A DNA stretch of 64,000 nucleotides from Mitsuokella multacida DSM 20544 (GCF_000155955.1 NZ_GG697144.2:570-64569); one strand, 5' to 3'; counted from the stretch's first letter, positions 26,311-35,191 are shown. Numbers and translations: made by a program. Notes: generated by a model not told the origin, from the sequence alone.

Positions 26311-27618
26311 TTAGAAGAACATCTCGATACGGCCGAAGAGGTTCTCAACCTTATTGTCCGTAAGGAGATCCTTGCCGTTACCATAGCGCAGCGTTGCAAC
26401 AACGTTCTTGAACGGAGCGTAGTTCGTGCCGACTTCCCAGCCCTTCTGACCAGCGAGGATTACATCGAACGTGGAGAACAGATCCGTGTTCTGGCCGAGG
26501 TAGCGATAAGCTGCCCAAGCACCCCAAGTGCCCTTGTTCTGAGCTTCAGCGCCCTTGTAGCTGTACTGAGCGCTCCAAGCCTTGTCGAGTTCGTCAGCCG
26601 ACGTGTTGTTGGCATAGAAGCCGTTCAGGGCATTCGTCTTATCGAAGCGATAAGCAGCCTTTGCGAGCCAGATGTTGGCATTATCTTCGTTGGCCTGCTT
26701 TGCGCCTTGTTCCGTGCCATCTTTCTTTACATACTGGAAGCTGTCAGCATTCAGATGATGGTAGTCAACACCGCCGACGAACTTGCCATCTGCATAGCCG
26801 AGGCCAGCGTACTGGTAGTTAGCCGTCTTCTCGTTGCCAACTGTGAACTTCTGCGTGAAGTCACTGTCGCTGTCCATGTTCTGGCGGCCAGCACCAGCCG
26901 TGAACGTTACCTTGTTGCCGAACTGGACTTCAGCGCCGGAGAACGAGGTATCAAAGATGCTGTCGCTATCAATCTGAGCGAACTTACCGAGTTTGACCTG
27001 GAAGTTGTCGTAGTTGCCCTGAGCCCATACGCGCTTGAGCGTAACATCCGTGTCCTGTTTGCTGTCCTTGCCATGCTCACGGTTGACATCAGCGCTGTCC
27101 TTTGCGAGGTCCGTGGAAGCATCGAGACGTGCATTGACATGCCAATGGCTGTTGACTTCAGCGCTCGGCTCGAGGCGGAACAGGAGCTGATCGTCGTTCG
27201 TCTTCGTGTTTGCATCCTTGTTGCGATGGCTGTAGTACGTGTACTCAGCCTTGCCGTTCCACTTAACCATGTCAGCATTGCGCTCGAGGTTGCTGACGCG
27301 GACGCCGAGGTTGTTGAGCTCATCGGAGAACTCAGCAGCGAGCTTGTCGATCAGGGCCTTATCAGCAGCGGAGACATCGCTCTTAGCCATAGCCTTTGCG
27401 ATCATCTGAGCCATCTCATAACGCGTGATGTTCTGGTTGCCACGGAACGTCGTGTCGCCATAACCTTCGATGACGCCATCAGCTGCGAGCTGGGATACAG
27501 CGTCGTAAGCCCAATGGTCAGCCGGTACATCAGAGAACGGGTTTGCAGCAGCAAACGTCGTGCTAGCAGCGCCGACAACGAGAGCCGTCGTCAGAGCGGA
27601 TACGAGAGTCTTTTTCAT
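26311..27618 (-). CDS. SLH-domain outer-membrane porin, OmpM type (copy 2)
   Basis: 435 residues with the same signal peptide, SLH domain and coiled coil as copy 1, then a barrel ending E-M-F-F. Its barrel is the closest to copy 1 (shared Y-A-G-L-G-Y-A and W-L-A-K-A segments), so the two probably arose by a recent duplication. ATG at 27618 follows GGAGGAG. Own promoter, leader element and terminator, so it is an independent unit. Confidence 0.93.
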   Translation of the reverse strand: MKKTLVSALTTALVVGAASTTFAAANPFSDVPADHWAYDAVSQLAADGVIEGYGDTTFRGNQNITRYEMAQMIAKAMAKSDVSAADKALIDKLAAEFSDELNNLGVRVSNLERNADMVKWNGKAEYTYYSHRNKDANTKTNDDQLLFRLEPSAEVNSHWHVNARLDASTDLAKDSADVNREHGKDSKQDTDVTLKRVWAQGNYDNFQVKLGKFAQIDSDSIFDTSFSGAEVQFGNKVTFTAGAGRQNMDSDSDFTQKFTVGNEKTANYQYAGLGYADGKFVGGVDYHHLNADSFQYVKKDGTEQGAKQANEDNANIWLAKAAYRFDKTNALNGFYANNTSADELDKAWSAQYSYKGAEAQNKGTWGAWAAYRYLGQNTDLFSTFDVILAGQKGWEVGTNYAPFKNVVATLRYGNGKDLLTDNKVENLFGRIEMFF

Positions 27619-27684
27619 AAAGAACTCCTCCTTCAAAAAATAGAAATGAACATTTTGTCCAAGTTCCATCGGAGGATTCCTCAT

Positions 27685-27702
27685 GAGTGTCCATGTTTCC
27701 TC
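27685..27702 (-). promoter_or_regulatory. Conserved porin leader element, copy 2
   Basis: Minus strand GAGGAAACATGGACACTC. Its ATG at 27694 opens a frame starting M-D-T-H-E that runs into the porin gene out of frame. Confidence 0.65.
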
Positions 27703-27736
27703 AGTCTCTTCCTTCGATTTCCCTTAGGCTGTGTTA

Positions 27737-27765
27737 ATTATAGCAGAGTTACCTTCAGTAGTCAA
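27737..27765 (-). promoter_or_regulatory. Promoter of porin 2
   Basis: Minus strand TTGACT (27760-27765), 17-base spacer, perfect TATAAT (27737-27742); the strongest of the five porin promoters by consensus. Confidence 0.8.
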
Positions 27766-27794
27766 ATTTAGATGCCGCTGAAAACTATAATAAT

Positions 27795-27838
27795 AAAAAA
27801 CCTCCTGAACAGGGAGGGGGAACTTTCCGTTCAGGAGG
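27795..27838 (-). terminator. Terminator of the phytate operon
   Basis: Minus strand CCTCCTGAAC ... GTTCAGGAGG followed by TTTTTTATTATTA, about 45 bases after the HD-protein stop. Confidence 0.9.
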
Positions 27839-27883
27839 GGGGAAACATACTTTATAGGCCTTTAGGAGGAGATATCTTCTCAA

Positions 27884-29032
27884 TTAACCGGGGATAACGA
27901 TATCCAGAACAGTCTGGCGGAATGCGTCATATCCCTGATCCACGAGGATCTGATAGAGATGCATATCCGATGCTTGCGAATAGACGTAGTTGCGCAGGTT
28001 GTAGAACTTACTGCTATCAAGGTCTGCTTTCGTCAGGCCGTAGTCAGACAAAGCAACCTTTTTCAGGTATTCCTGTGTCCAGGACGAAATACCCGAAGTC
28101 AGGACAAAATCATGGTCGCCGAGGTGTACCAGGAAGGATTCCGGGCGTCTCGGCAGGGGCAGCGTCTCGCCATCCGGTGCCAGATAACCTTCCTTGATTG
28201 GATCTTTGCCAGCGATGATGGCAGCCGCCTTGATATAGCCGACTGGTTTCTTTTCTTCACTCGGCCAGCCCGCATGATCATGGGATACCGCCACAGCAAC
28301 TACAACATCCGGACGCAAGCCGCGGTACATGCAGTCTGCGACCTGCTGGATGTGATGGCAGCCCGTGCCGGCAATCTTGATTTCCGGCAGGCACTTGTGA
28401 TCCGGAGTCCACTGCAGGATCCATGGTTTAGTCAGGTCGTGCAGCAGCACCGCTTCCGTCAACAATTCACGATTCATGGAATAGCCGAAGAATTGCTCGT
28501 AATTCTCGATCAGGCTCAGTCCTGTCTGGAGATCCGTTGCCACATGCGTGATCAGGCCGCATGGATACGCGTGATGACCGCCCCAGCCTGCACCGGCAGC
28601 ATCCCAGAAATTCAATTTATTCTTGACTTCGGGGAAAATCTGGTCGATCGTGTTCTCTTCTTTGATATATCCAGCGGCCAGCAGTGCCTTGCGGCAGGCT
28701 TCCTTGCTCGCCTTATCCGGGTATTTCTTCAAGATCAGCGGCTTTGGAGATTTCAAGCCCTCTAAAACAACCTTCTTGACCGTCTCATCCTGAAGGCCAT
28801 TCGCCTTGTCCATGAGCCAGTTATAGCCATACTCGCGCAATGGCGAGCGCTTAGCCATCTCAGTCGGTGACAATTTCTCCATCTCCGAGAATTTAATGGC
28901 CGTCGTCTCGATGTTGCGCGGTGCGGCAAATCCCTGCTTGGGTAGGATAGAAGCTGCTGCAAATGCAGCAGCAGCGCCTGCAGCCGTTTTCAGGAAATCC
29001 CTGCGATCGATTGATTTGTCCCAGATTGCCAT
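27884..29032 (-). CDS. Tat-exported HD-domain metal-dependent phosphohydrolase
   Basis: 382 residues. A twin-arginine signal (D-R-R-D-F-L-K near residue 9, then an Ala-rich hydrophobic stretch to about 36) means export in folded, probably metal-loaded form. The body has an HD-type set: G-G-H-H near 147, L-L-H-D-L-T-K near 205, G-C-H-H and S-H-D-H-A-G-W, and a late G-D-H-D. HD proteins are mostly phosphohydrolases or phosphodiesterases. It follows the tandem phytase by 96 bases, and a hairpin lies between. I infer it acts on a phytate breakdown product. Inositol oxygenase shares the fold, but oxygen chemistry is unlikely in this anaerobe. Confidence 0.8.
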   Translation of the reverse strand: MAIWDKSIDRRDFLKTAAGAAAAFAAASILPKQGFAAPRNIETTAIKFSEMEKLSPTEMAKRSPLREYGYNWLMDKANGLQDETVKKVVLEGLKSPKPLILKKYPDKASKEACRKALLAAGYIKEENTIDQIFPEVKNKLNFWDAAGAGWGGHHAYPCGLITHVATDLQTGLSLIENYEQFFGYSMNRELLTEAVLLHDLTKPWILQWTPDHKCLPEIKIAGTGCHHIQQVADCMYRGLRPDVVVAVAVSHDHAGWPSEEKKPVGYIKAAAIIAGKDPIKEGYLAPDGETLPLPRRPESFLVHLGDHDFVLTSGISSWTQEYLKKVALSDYGLTKADLDSSKFYNLRNYVYSQASDMHLYQILVDQGYDAFRQTVLDIVIPG

Positions 29033-29066
29033 AATAAACCTCCTTCCATTGTGCGATACACAGCAA

Positions 29067-29085
29067 ACAGGCCTAAAAGGCCTGT
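29067..29085 (-). terminator. Intercistronic hairpin between tandem phytase and HD gene
   Basis: ACAGGCCT / AGGCCTGT with a three-base loop, then TTTGCTGT on the minus strand. Its T tract is short, so it may be a leaky terminator or an RNA-stability hairpin that lowers HD-protein expression relative to the phytases. Confidence 0.5.
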
Positions 29086-29128
29086 CCGCTGAATCAAAGT
29101 TGTTTGTTGAGAATACGCTTCATCAGCA

Positions 29129-31051
29129 TCAGATATCCTGATGTGCGGCGAGCCACTGACTCCAGCTCGTCTTGAATCCGTCCGCATGATTCTCCTGGAC
29201 GTACTGATAGAACTTCTCTACCATGTGAGCCTTCTGGTGATAATAGTCAGCCTTCCACTGATCCGGCTTCGGTTTTGCGATTTCATAAGCAACGTAGTTG
29301 CCGCCGAGCAGGTACTGACGCGAGAGGATATCGCCCAGCGAGACATCCGGATTCTTCATCATATCGTACATGGCCATGTAAGCCGTCGTGCGGCCTACAC
29401 CAGCCTGGCAGTGGAAATGCAGCCAAGCATTTGCCGGCATCGTGCGCGTGAAGTTGATGAACTCATCGATATTGGCGGCCGACGGCCAGATGTGATCCGT
29501 TGCCGCAATGCGATAGTAATGGAGGCCATTCTTCTCGACCAACTGCTGTTCCGTCATGACGGAATCAATCTTGACTGGTTTCGGATCGATTGGCATCTTA
29601 TTCTTATCAAGCGCTGCTACGATAAGGCTCTTGCCTCTTGCTGCGTTCAGGCGGCTGTTCTCGTCCTTGAGTACCTCTGCCTTGTTCTTGCCGAGATTAC
29701 CCCAATCGCGCAGACCGTACCAGCTGACTGCATTGCCGTTGAAGACACCGTGCGTCTCCTGACGGAGGTCCATGATGTAGATAGGACCTTTCGCCTGCTG
29801 TTTGAGGACTGGCAACATTGCCTGGAGCTCACCATTGGAGAATTCCGCACTGCCCGACATGTAGAGCGTATCAAGTCCCTTGCGCGTCGGCGTCGGGTTG
29901 AAGCCCTTGCCTGTCTTCTTGAGATTGACATCCGTCTTGAAGGCCGAATTCATCGTGCGGAAGTTGCGTGGCAGCTGATTGCGGTCTTTCGTGTCCATGC
30001 GCCAGATGTAACCGCTGTAATCCGGCTCCCACGAATTGACCTTGTTCTTCTTGGCCCAGACACTGTACGGCGTCTTGAGGTCAGGATTCTCTTTTACATA
30101 ATCATAGAAATGCTGGACAAACTGATAGCGTTCGATATACGCCTTGCGGCCGTAGTTCTTCTTCTTATCTGGAATCTCGCTGAGGTCGACAATGCCGATG
30201 AGCTTCTGACGCTGGATGATGTCGTCGAAGCTGACATCCTTCGCATTCTTGAGAATATCGTGCATGACCATGAAGATGGTCGTGCGGCCCATGCCGGCAT
30301 AGCAGTGGTAATGCAGCCATGCATCCTTCGGTAGGGATTTATAGAACTCCAGGAACTTGTCGACATCGGGATCATCCGGGCGGAAGTGATCCTGCAGCGT
30401 CAGGCGGAAGTAGTTAGCGCCGTGCTGTTTGACCATCTCTTCCTCGGTGCGAACTTTGTTATAGTTGACATAGACCGGGGAAAGGAGCACATTCTTTTTA
30501 TCATCAAAACGATAAATCGATTTAACGGTGCTATCCTTGAGTGAAGCGAGCTGCTCTTTCTCCAGCGGGATGATGATGTCTTCGGTGCGACCATCATTGC
30601 CCCAGTCATGGTTGGCAAACCAGCTAACTGCCGTACCATTGAGATAGCCATGCGATTCGCCGCGCAGATCCACATCATAGAACTGCGACGGTTTTACCGG
30701 CACCTTTTTGAGGATTGCTTCCAATTCCTTCTCAGAGAAGCAGCTGGAAGCCGAGACATTCATCGTATCCATGCCTTTACGAGTCGGCATAATACCGGTT
30801 TTCGTCACACCAACATACTTGTCATTACCCGTGCGGAAGTTGCGTGGCAGCTGATTGACGTCAGCGCGGTCAATCTTCAAAGCAAGTTTCGGCGGATTCT
30901 TGACGACCGCAGGAGCCTGAGCTTCAGCCGAGACTTCCTGTACGACTGCAGCTGGTGCCTGTGCAGCCCACGAGGTCCCCGGCAGCTGTGCACTGCCGAG
31001 CATAACAGCAACGGCAACAGAGAGCAATGTCTTTTTCTTGAAACTTATCAT
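29129..31051 (-). CDS. Tandem-domain protein-tyrosine-phosphatase-like phytase
   Basis: 640 residues: signal peptide (1-29), then two phytase domains of about 290 residues each. Both carry the P-loop HCX5R: H-C-Y-A-G-M-G-R with Cys250 and H-C-Q-A-G-V-G-R with Cys548, and both keep the general-acid loop (D-H-F-R-P and D-H-I-W-P), so both look catalytically competent. This family (PhyA of Selenomonas, tandem enzyme of Mitsuokella multacida) strips phosphates from myo-inositol hexakisphosphate stepwise. ATG at 31051 follows GAGGAG. A TTGAAT/TAAAAT pair at 31108-31136 may give it an extra promoter. Confidence 0.93.
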   Translation of the reverse strand: MISFKKKTLLSVAVAVMLGSAQLPGTSWAAQAPAAVVQEVSAEAQAPAVVKNPPKLALKIDRADVNQLPRNFRTGNDKYVGVTKTGIMPTRKGMDTMNVSASSCFSEKELEAILKKVPVKPSQFYDVDLRGESHGYLNGTAVSWFANHDWGNDGRTEDIIIPLEKEQLASLKDSTVKSIYRFDDKKNVLLSPVYVNYNKVRTEEEMVKQHGANYFRLTLQDHFRPDDPDVDKFLEFYKSLPKDAWLHYHCYAGMGRTTIFMVMHDILKNAKDVSFDDIIQRQKLIGIVDLSEIPDKKKNYGRKAYIERYQFVQHFYDYVKENPDLKTPYSVWAKKNKVNSWEPDYSGYIWRMDTKDRNQLPRNFRTMNSAFKTDVNLKKTGKGFNPTPTRKGLDTLYMSGSAEFSNGELQAMLPVLKQQAKGPIYIMDLRQETHGVFNGNAVSWYGLRDWGNLGKNKAEVLKDENSRLNAARGKSLIVAALDKNKMPIDPKPVKIDSVMTEQQLVEKNGLHYYRIAATDHIWPSAANIDEFINFTRTMPANAWLHFHCQAGVGRTTAYMAMYDMMKNPDVSLGDILSRQYLLGGNYVAYEIAKPKPDQWKADYYHQKAHMVEKFYQYVQENHADGFKTSWSQWLAAHQDI

Positions 31052-31125
31052 AAGATTTTCACTCCTCTTCTAAAGCAAACATATGCTTTATATACGTAGC
31101 GAATCAAATTTTACCGTACCTTTGA

Positions 31126-32076
31126 TCAGAATTCAAATCCATTTTCTTTTGTCCACTGCGTGTACGTTTTCTTGAGCTGTGGATTAGCCTTGACGTATTC
31201 GTAGAAATGACGCGTGAACAAAGCGCGCTTCGGATAGTTCCCTTTCTTATAGGCATCCTTCGTTGTCTCTGCCGACTTGCGGACATCTTGACCACCAAGC
31301 AACACTTCGCGCGTCATGATATCGTCGTAGGAAAGCTTGTCGGCGTTCTTAATCATATCCATGAGCGAGAGGAAAATCGTCGTGCGGCCTACACCGGCCT
31401 CGCAGTGAACATGAATCCAAGCATTTTTCGGCAATTTCTTGTAGATGGCCAAGAATTCATCGACATTTGCCGGGGTCGGTGCAGAGTAGTCCATGACCGG
31501 CACACGATAGTACTTGACGCCCATCGATTTGACGAACTGTTCTTCGGTCTGTACCGAATTGACATGTTCGACCTTCTGCGAAGCAATATCCTTGTGCTTG
31601 TCCAGCGTAGCGATATCAACATCCTGGTTCATCTTGGCCGTTTCGAGCATGCTCTTCTCGCGGCGATCGATTTCCTTGGCCGATTGACCTTTGTTGAAGG
31701 TTTTGTAGCGCGAATACCAGCTGATGCCATCATCATTGATGTAGCCATGCGATTCATTGCGCAAATCGATGACGACAAGATCCTTGGCTGGTACATGCTT
31801 CAGGAGTTCCTTGAATTCATTCTTGGAGAAGAAGCTGCTACCGGACTGACGCAGTTTATCCAGGCCTTCACGCGAGGGATAGATTCCATCCTTTGCCGTC
31901 TTATATTGGCTCTGAGCCGTGCGAAAATTGGCGGGCATCTCTGAGACAGCCGCGGGGCGATCGTATTTGAGAATCTGCACGCCCGGTACTGGCTCTGCGG
32001 CAAATGCCGCAGCCGTCGACAACATCGCCGCAACAGTAAGAGCTGCAATTCTTTTGCTGATTCCTGAATAATTCAT
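31126..32076 (-). CDS. Protein-tyrosine-phosphatase-like phytase, single domain
   Basis: 316 residues: signal peptide (about 1-27) and one PTP-like inositol-phosphatase domain. The P-loop H-C-E-A-G-V-G-R-T-T with Cys225 is identical to the Selenomonas ruminantium PhyA motif, and D-Y-S-A-P supplies the general acid. It should hydrolyse phytate in the periplasm or outside the cell. ATG at 32076 is 11 bases from GGAGG; the ATG at 32097 lacks a site. Second gene of the operon, 42 bases after the porin gene. Confidence 0.93.
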   Translation of the reverse strand: MNYSGISKRIAALTVAAMLSTAAAFAAEPVPGVQILKYDRPAAVSEMPANFRTAQSQYKTAKDGIYPSREGLDKLRQSGSSFFSKNEFKELLKHVPAKDLVVIDLRNESHGYINDDGISWYSRYKTFNKGQSAKEIDRREKSMLETAKMNQDVDIATLDKHKDIASQKVEHVNSVQTEEQFVKSMGVKYYRVPVMDYSAPTPANVDEFLAIYKKLPKNAWIHVHCEAGVGRTTIFLSLMDMIKNADKLSYDDIMTREVLLGGQDVRKSAETTKDAYKKGNYPKRALFTRHFYEYVKANPQLKKTYTQWTKENGFEF

Positions 32077-32118
32077 GCTGACATTTTCCTCCTTCATGGA
32101 TTTTAGCGGGGTCGTTGC

Positions 32119-33327
32119 TTAGAATTTCGTCGTAAACTTCAGATACGTGGAATAATGCGGGGATTTCTCCAACGAGTTGCCATCTTTATCCACATTGGCA
32201 CCATCCGGGTTCGTATGTGCCCAATAACGGAGCAACGAGAGTTTGGAATGATCGCTCGTCGCATAATCCATGATCAAGCCAAATCCTTTGAAACCATCGG
32301 CTGTGATGTAATCATCCCAATCCGTGTAGTTATCATTCATAAAGAGGTTCTGGTCGACATTGAGATACTGTCCAATGATATCCCAGGTTCCCTTCTTCTT
32401 AGCCTTACCGTAATTCAGGCTGATGACATAACCTTGCGTATTCTTATTGGCGCCAAAGTACTCATAACCATAACCGTTATCTACCTTACCAAAGCCAGGT
32501 TTGGTTTTATTGGTATTCCGTACATATTCAGCGGAGACGCCAAACTTGCCCACAACCGGCGTTGAGCCATAAACACCGAAGTAGCGCTCAGGCTGCTGTG
32601 TACCGAAATACAGGCCAGCATATGCATCCTTCGAGAAATCATGCTGATACTGTGCAAATTTCAGCAGGCGCGTGCGAGCGGGTGGATTGTCATCACTCGT
32701 ATCATTGACCAGGTAATCCTGTGAATCGCGACCATAGCCGAGATACAGCGCATCATGTGGCGTCATTTTATAGTTGGCCGTGAACTGATTCACGCTCGAT
32801 TTAGAGAGCCAAAGACCTTCACCAAGGGATACCGTCTGAACACCAGCCTTCACATAGACAGGGCCGAAGGAGCGACCGACATATGCCTGCTCTAATTTGA
32901 TCTTGTTCTTTTCCGAAGAGTACTTTTTACCATTCGGCTCAGATGATGTCGACTTGAATTTGAGGCCAAGACCGACATCGTACGTCTTATCTACTACTGT
33001 CGTTGCTAAAATCTTCGCTTCCGCCTTGATCTTACCGGTCTTTTTCTCGTCATACATGTAACCAGACTTTGTAGAACCCGACCACTTGATCGTCGGTGCC
33101 TCTTTCTTGGCCTTCTTCTCGCTCTTAGCTGCCTCCTGCTTTTCCTTCGCAGCAGCCAAGCTGTTCTCCAAATCGGTCAAGCGTGCCGTCAAATCATTGA
33201 TCTCTGCCTGCATAGCTGCTACGTCGGTATCTGCAGCAGCTGCTTCTGCTGTGCCGCCATTAAAGCATACTGGCATCAGCATTGTAGCCGTAATGCCCAA
33301 GACGATTGCTTTCTTTTGATTCTTCAT
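32119..33327 (-). CDS. Outer-membrane porin without SLH domain, phytate operon
   Basis: 402 residues: signal peptide (about 1-28), coiled coil (about 34-68) with a Lys/Glu-rich end, then a beta-barrel rich in aromatic and Gly strands ending T-T-K-F. Unlike the five OmpM copies it has no SLH domain. First gene of the phytase operon; I infer it admits phytate, lower inositol phosphates or released products, with the many Lys residues giving anion preference. ATG at 33327 follows GGGGG; a TTG at 33333 is less likely. Confidence 0.85.
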   Translation of the reverse strand: MKNQKKAIVLGITATMLMPVCFNGGTAEAAAADTDVAAMQAEINDLTARLTDLENSLAAAKEKQEAAKSEKKAKKEAPTIKWSGSTKSGYMYDEKKTGKIKAEAKILATTVVDKTYDVGLGLKFKSTSSEPNGKKYSSEKNKIKLEQAYVGRSFGPVYVKAGVQTVSLGEGLWLSKSSVNQFTANYKMTPHDALYLGYGRDSQDYLVNDTSDDNPPARTRLLKFAQYQHDFSKDAYAGLYFGTQQPERYFGVYGSTPVVGKFGVSAEYVRNTNKTKPGFGKVDNGYGYEYFGANKNTQGYVISLNYGKAKKKGTWDIIGQYLNVDQNLFMNDNYTDWDDYITADGFKGFGLIMDYATSDHSKLSLLRYWAHTNPDGANVDKDGNSLEKSPHYSTYLKFTTKF

Positions 33328-33634
33328 CTGCAAATCCCCCTAATATGATTCTTGTGATTCTTTCCTATGACAGAAGGTCAAGCGCGCTGTTATGACTTAT
33401 CTGGTTCTTATTGTAGCAGATTGTTCCATATCAATTCCTCTTGTATTTTGCGGAAACCTCACGAAAATCTATGTATTCTTGCGTTTATTTGTATTAAAGG
33501 AAACTTTCTGACTATATCCCACGTCCTTCTGCAGCAGAATTACGGGTGAATGTTCAAAAAATTAACAATATCGTATAGAAAAGCAAGGAAAAAATAACAA
33601 TCGTGGGTGTCTACCTTGTATCAGCCCCATAAAC
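33328..33634. other. Upstream region of the phytate operon
   Basis: About 300 AT-rich bases. TACAAT (minus, 33410-33415) is a reasonable -10 for the operon but the matching -35 is poor, which may mean an activator is needed. No gene, repeat or recognised phosphate box was seen in 33430-33634. Confidence 0.45.
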
Positions 33635-33669
33635 AAAAGAACAGCAGCCCCAAAAGGGACCGCTGTTCT
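33635..33669 (-). terminator. Terminator after porin 3
   Basis: Minus strand AGAACAGCGGTCCC TTTT GGGGCTGCTGTTCT followed by TTTGTTT. Confidence 0.75.
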
Positions 33670-33716
33670 CGGTTCTGGTTCTATGATGATGTTTGAGAGA
33701 AGTGGGATTCGTTTTA

Positions 33717-35018
33717 TCAGAAGTGGAATTCGACGCGGCCGAAGAGTTTCTCGGCATCTTTGCCGTTGTCGATGTTCTCGCCGTTGAAGTACTTGACGCT
33801 TGCTACCGTGTTCTTGAAGAGCGTGTAGTTCGTGCCGACTTCCCAGCCCTTCGTGCCGGCCCAAGCGCCATCGTAGGACGGGTCAAAGGCTACGTTCTGG
33901 CCAAGGTAGCGGTAAGCGGCATAAGCGCCCCAGGTGCCCTTGTTGGCAGGCTCCGCGCCCTTGTAGTCGAGCTCGACCGTGCCGGCCTTCTTGTAGTCGT
34001 CGGCCTTCGTGTTCTCGGCATAAGCGCCGCCGAGGGCGACGTTCTTGTCGAACGCATAGTGGAAGTTGGCGCTCCAGATGTCGGCATTGTCCTCATCCTG
34101 CGTGGACTTGTAGCTCGTGCCCATCGCCGTGAAAGCATCACTGTTCAGATGATGGTAGCCGGCGCCGAGGCTGAGCTTGCCCTTGCCGTACTGCAGGCCG
34201 ACGCTCTGCATATTGGCCGTGTCGTCTTTCTCCGAAGCAGCTTTGTTGACAGCGCTGTTGTTCGTATCGCCATTGAGATCGAAGCGGCCTGCCTGCAGCG
34301 TGACCTTGAGGTCCTTGCCCGTCGTGATGGCGGCGCCGGAGATTTCATCATCGAAGAGCAGGTTGCTGTCGAGCTGCATCGGCAGCTTGCCGACCTTGAT
34401 GTTGGTCGTGCCGTACTGGCCATCTGCCCAGAGGCGCTGCAGCGTCACATCCGTGTCCTGCTCATCGCCATGACTGCCATTCGGGTCGGTGCTGTCCTTG
34501 GCAAGGTCCGTGGAGACATCGAGGCGGGCGTTGACGTGCCAGTTGCGGTTGACCTCAGCCGACGGCTCGAGGCGCAGCAGCAACTCATCATCGTTGCTCT
34601 TGCTGTCCTCTTTCGACTTGTCGCGCGTGCTCGTGTAGGTGTAGCGGGCCTCGCCGTTCCATTTTACCTTGTCAGCGTTGCGCTCGAGGTTGCTGACGCG
34701 GACGCCGAGCGTATTGAGCTCATCGGAGAACTCAGCGGCGAGCTTGTCAATGAGGGCCTTGTCGGCAGCGGATACATCCGTCTTGGCCATGGCCTTGGCG
34801 ATCATCTGCGCCATCTCATAGCGCGTGATGTTCTGGTTGCCGCGGAACGTCGTGTCGCCGTAGCCTTCGATGACGCCGTCAGCTGCGAGCTGGGATACAG
34901 CGTCGTAAGCCCAGTGATCGGCCGGCACATCGGAGAACGGATTTGCAGCGGCAAACGTCGTGGATGCAGCGCCAACTACGAGCGCCGTCGTCAATGCAGA
35001 TACAAGAGTCTTTTTCAT
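33717..35018 (-). CDS. SLH-domain outer-membrane porin, OmpM type (copy 3)
   Basis: 433 residues with the common signal peptide, SLH domain and coiled coil (here K-T-D-V-S and E-L-N-T-L instead of K-S-D-V-S and E-L-N-N-L) and a barrel ending E-F-H-F. Its barrel is clearly different from copies 1-2 and its codons look more GC-rich than copies 2, 4 and 5. Independent unit with its own promoter and terminator. Confidence 0.93.
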   Translation of the reverse strand: MKKTLVSALTTALVVGAASTTFAAANPFSDVPADHWAYDAVSQLAADGVIEGYGDTTFRGNQNITRYEMAQMIAKAMAKTDVSAADKALIDKLAAEFSDELNTLGVRVSNLERNADKVKWNGEARYTYTSTRDKSKEDSKSNDDELLLRLEPSAEVNRNWHVNARLDVSTDLAKDSTDPNGSHGDEQDTDVTLQRLWADGQYGTTNIKVGKLPMQLDSNLLFDDEISGAAITTGKDLKVTLQAGRFDLNGDTNNSAVNKAASEKDDTANMQSVGLQYGKGKLSLGAGYHHLNSDAFTAMGTSYKSTQDEDNADIWSANFHYAFDKNVALGGAYAENTKADDYKKAGTVELDYKGAEPANKGTWGAYAAYRYLGQNVAFDPSYDGAWAGTKGWEVGTNYTLFKNTVASVKYFNGENIDNGKDAEKLFGRVEFHF

Positions 35019-35140
35019 GATGAATTCCTCCCATCTTCCTTCTATGGCTCTTCGCCGATATAGAAGGCATCAAGTCAGTCGAGGCAAGTGCCCCGCGCCG
35101 CCTTCGCGGCCACTGTCAGGAATGAGAGCGGGAGAATCGC

Positions 35141-35158
35141 GAGTATCCATGTTTCCTC
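35141..35158 (-). promoter_or_regulatory. Conserved porin leader element, copy 3
   Basis: Minus strand GAGGAAACATGGATACTC. Here the ATG at 35150 opens a 26-codon frame (M-D-T-R-D...) that stops before the porin; the leader is about 55 bases longer than in the other copies. Confidence 0.65.
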
Positions 35159-35191
35159 TGAGTTCCCTGCCCCTTTCCTTTTGACACCATC

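Noticed and set aside
27884-29032. HD protein as a myo-inositol oxygenase
   Set aside because: Inositol oxygenase shares the HD fold and would fit phytate use, but needs oxygen; the organism appears anaerobic and the motif order cannot be matched by eye.
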